Shown: piece by piece, positions 5,139 through 5,229 of the stretch
Layout: each line of letters starts with the position of its first letter
How positions within the stretch are numbered: the first letter of the stretch is position 1
Source: Desulfobacterales bacterium
GTDB taxonomy: Bacteria > Desulfobacterota > Desulfobacteria > Desulfobacterales > JAFDCJ01
Length of the DNA stretch: 5,229 nucleotides
Assembly (NCBI GenBank): GCA_029939875.1
Contig: JAOZSC010000222.1
Location: 1 to 5,229 of the forward strand
Reading direction: 5' to 3'
Notes under the pieces: model-generated
What the model saw: the letters and a program-made list of their open reading frames with translations, nothing else
Told to the model about the DNA's origin: nothing
Database searches by the model: none
Program-made: the position numbers and the translations under genes

Positions 5139-5229
5139 GCACCGGTTGTTATCCCTCCAGACAGCGTCATCATCCATACTTAGGGCTCGCGCAAAAATAA
5201 CTTCACATTTTAAGCGCCGATGTATCCCA
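5139..5229. other. Right-edge non-coding stretch
   Basis: Nothing convincing is seen between the promoter and the window edge: no long open frame on either strand, no hairpin with T-run and no tRNA-like structure. A 25-codon minus-strand frame from an ATG near 5177 overlaps the promoter and lacks support as a gene. Confidence 0.5.

Noticed and set aside
5011..5142. Longer carbamoyltransferase start at 5142
   Set aside because: The extra 44 residues would span the -35 and -10 boxes and the leader, and they show no family similarity, while AGGAG is ideally placed for the ATG at 5010.
1..5229. CRISPR array, tRNA, rRNA, transposase or phage genes
   Set aside because: No regularly spaced repeats, no cloverleaf or rRNA signature, and no mobile-element protein were seen on either strand.

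Overview
The window holds four complete protein-coding genes and no RNA gene, CRISPR array or insertion sequence that I can recognise. It looks like a bacterial chromosome of middling to slightly high GC content, with good Shine-Dalgarno sites before every gene. The decayed palindromic intergenic repeat at the left edge, and a TTGACA-type promoter before the carbamoyltransferase, remind me of sulfate-reducing Desulfobacterota (Desulfobacterales-like). That placement is a style-based inference, not a demonstrated one.

Layout, left to right. Positions 1-203 are non-coding and carry an imperfect palindromic repeat that ends in a terminator-like hairpin plus T-run. A PotA-type ABC transporter ATPase follows on the minus strand (204-1313). 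A 199-bp divergent intergenic region separates it from a plus-strand creatinase/M24-fold protein (1513-2670). That gene meets, tail to tail with only 3 bp between stop codons, a minus-strand arginine:glycine-type amidinotransferase (2674 to about 3825). About 100 bp further upstream on the same strand lies an aspartate-carbamoyltransferase-like protein (3928 to about 5010), preceded by a plausible sigma70 promoter at 5108-5138. Both minus-strand enzymes have a longer open frame upstream, but Shine-Dalgarno placement argues for the shorter starts given here.

How they may work together. The amidinotransferase keeps all the active-site residues I can align to human AGAT, so it probably moves an amidino group between arginine and an amine. 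The M24 protein has lost the usual dimetal ligands but keeps residues aligning with the creatinase active site, so it may hydrolyse a guanidino or other small C-N compound rather than a peptide. The carbamoyltransferase keeps the carbamoyl-phosphate and aspartate-binding residues. The PotA-like ATPase would power uptake of a cationic or amine-type solute. Together they suggest a locus for arginine-derived guanidino/ureido nitrogen chemistry, with transport, that I do not recognise as a described pathway. The individual families are secure; the joint pathway is inference.
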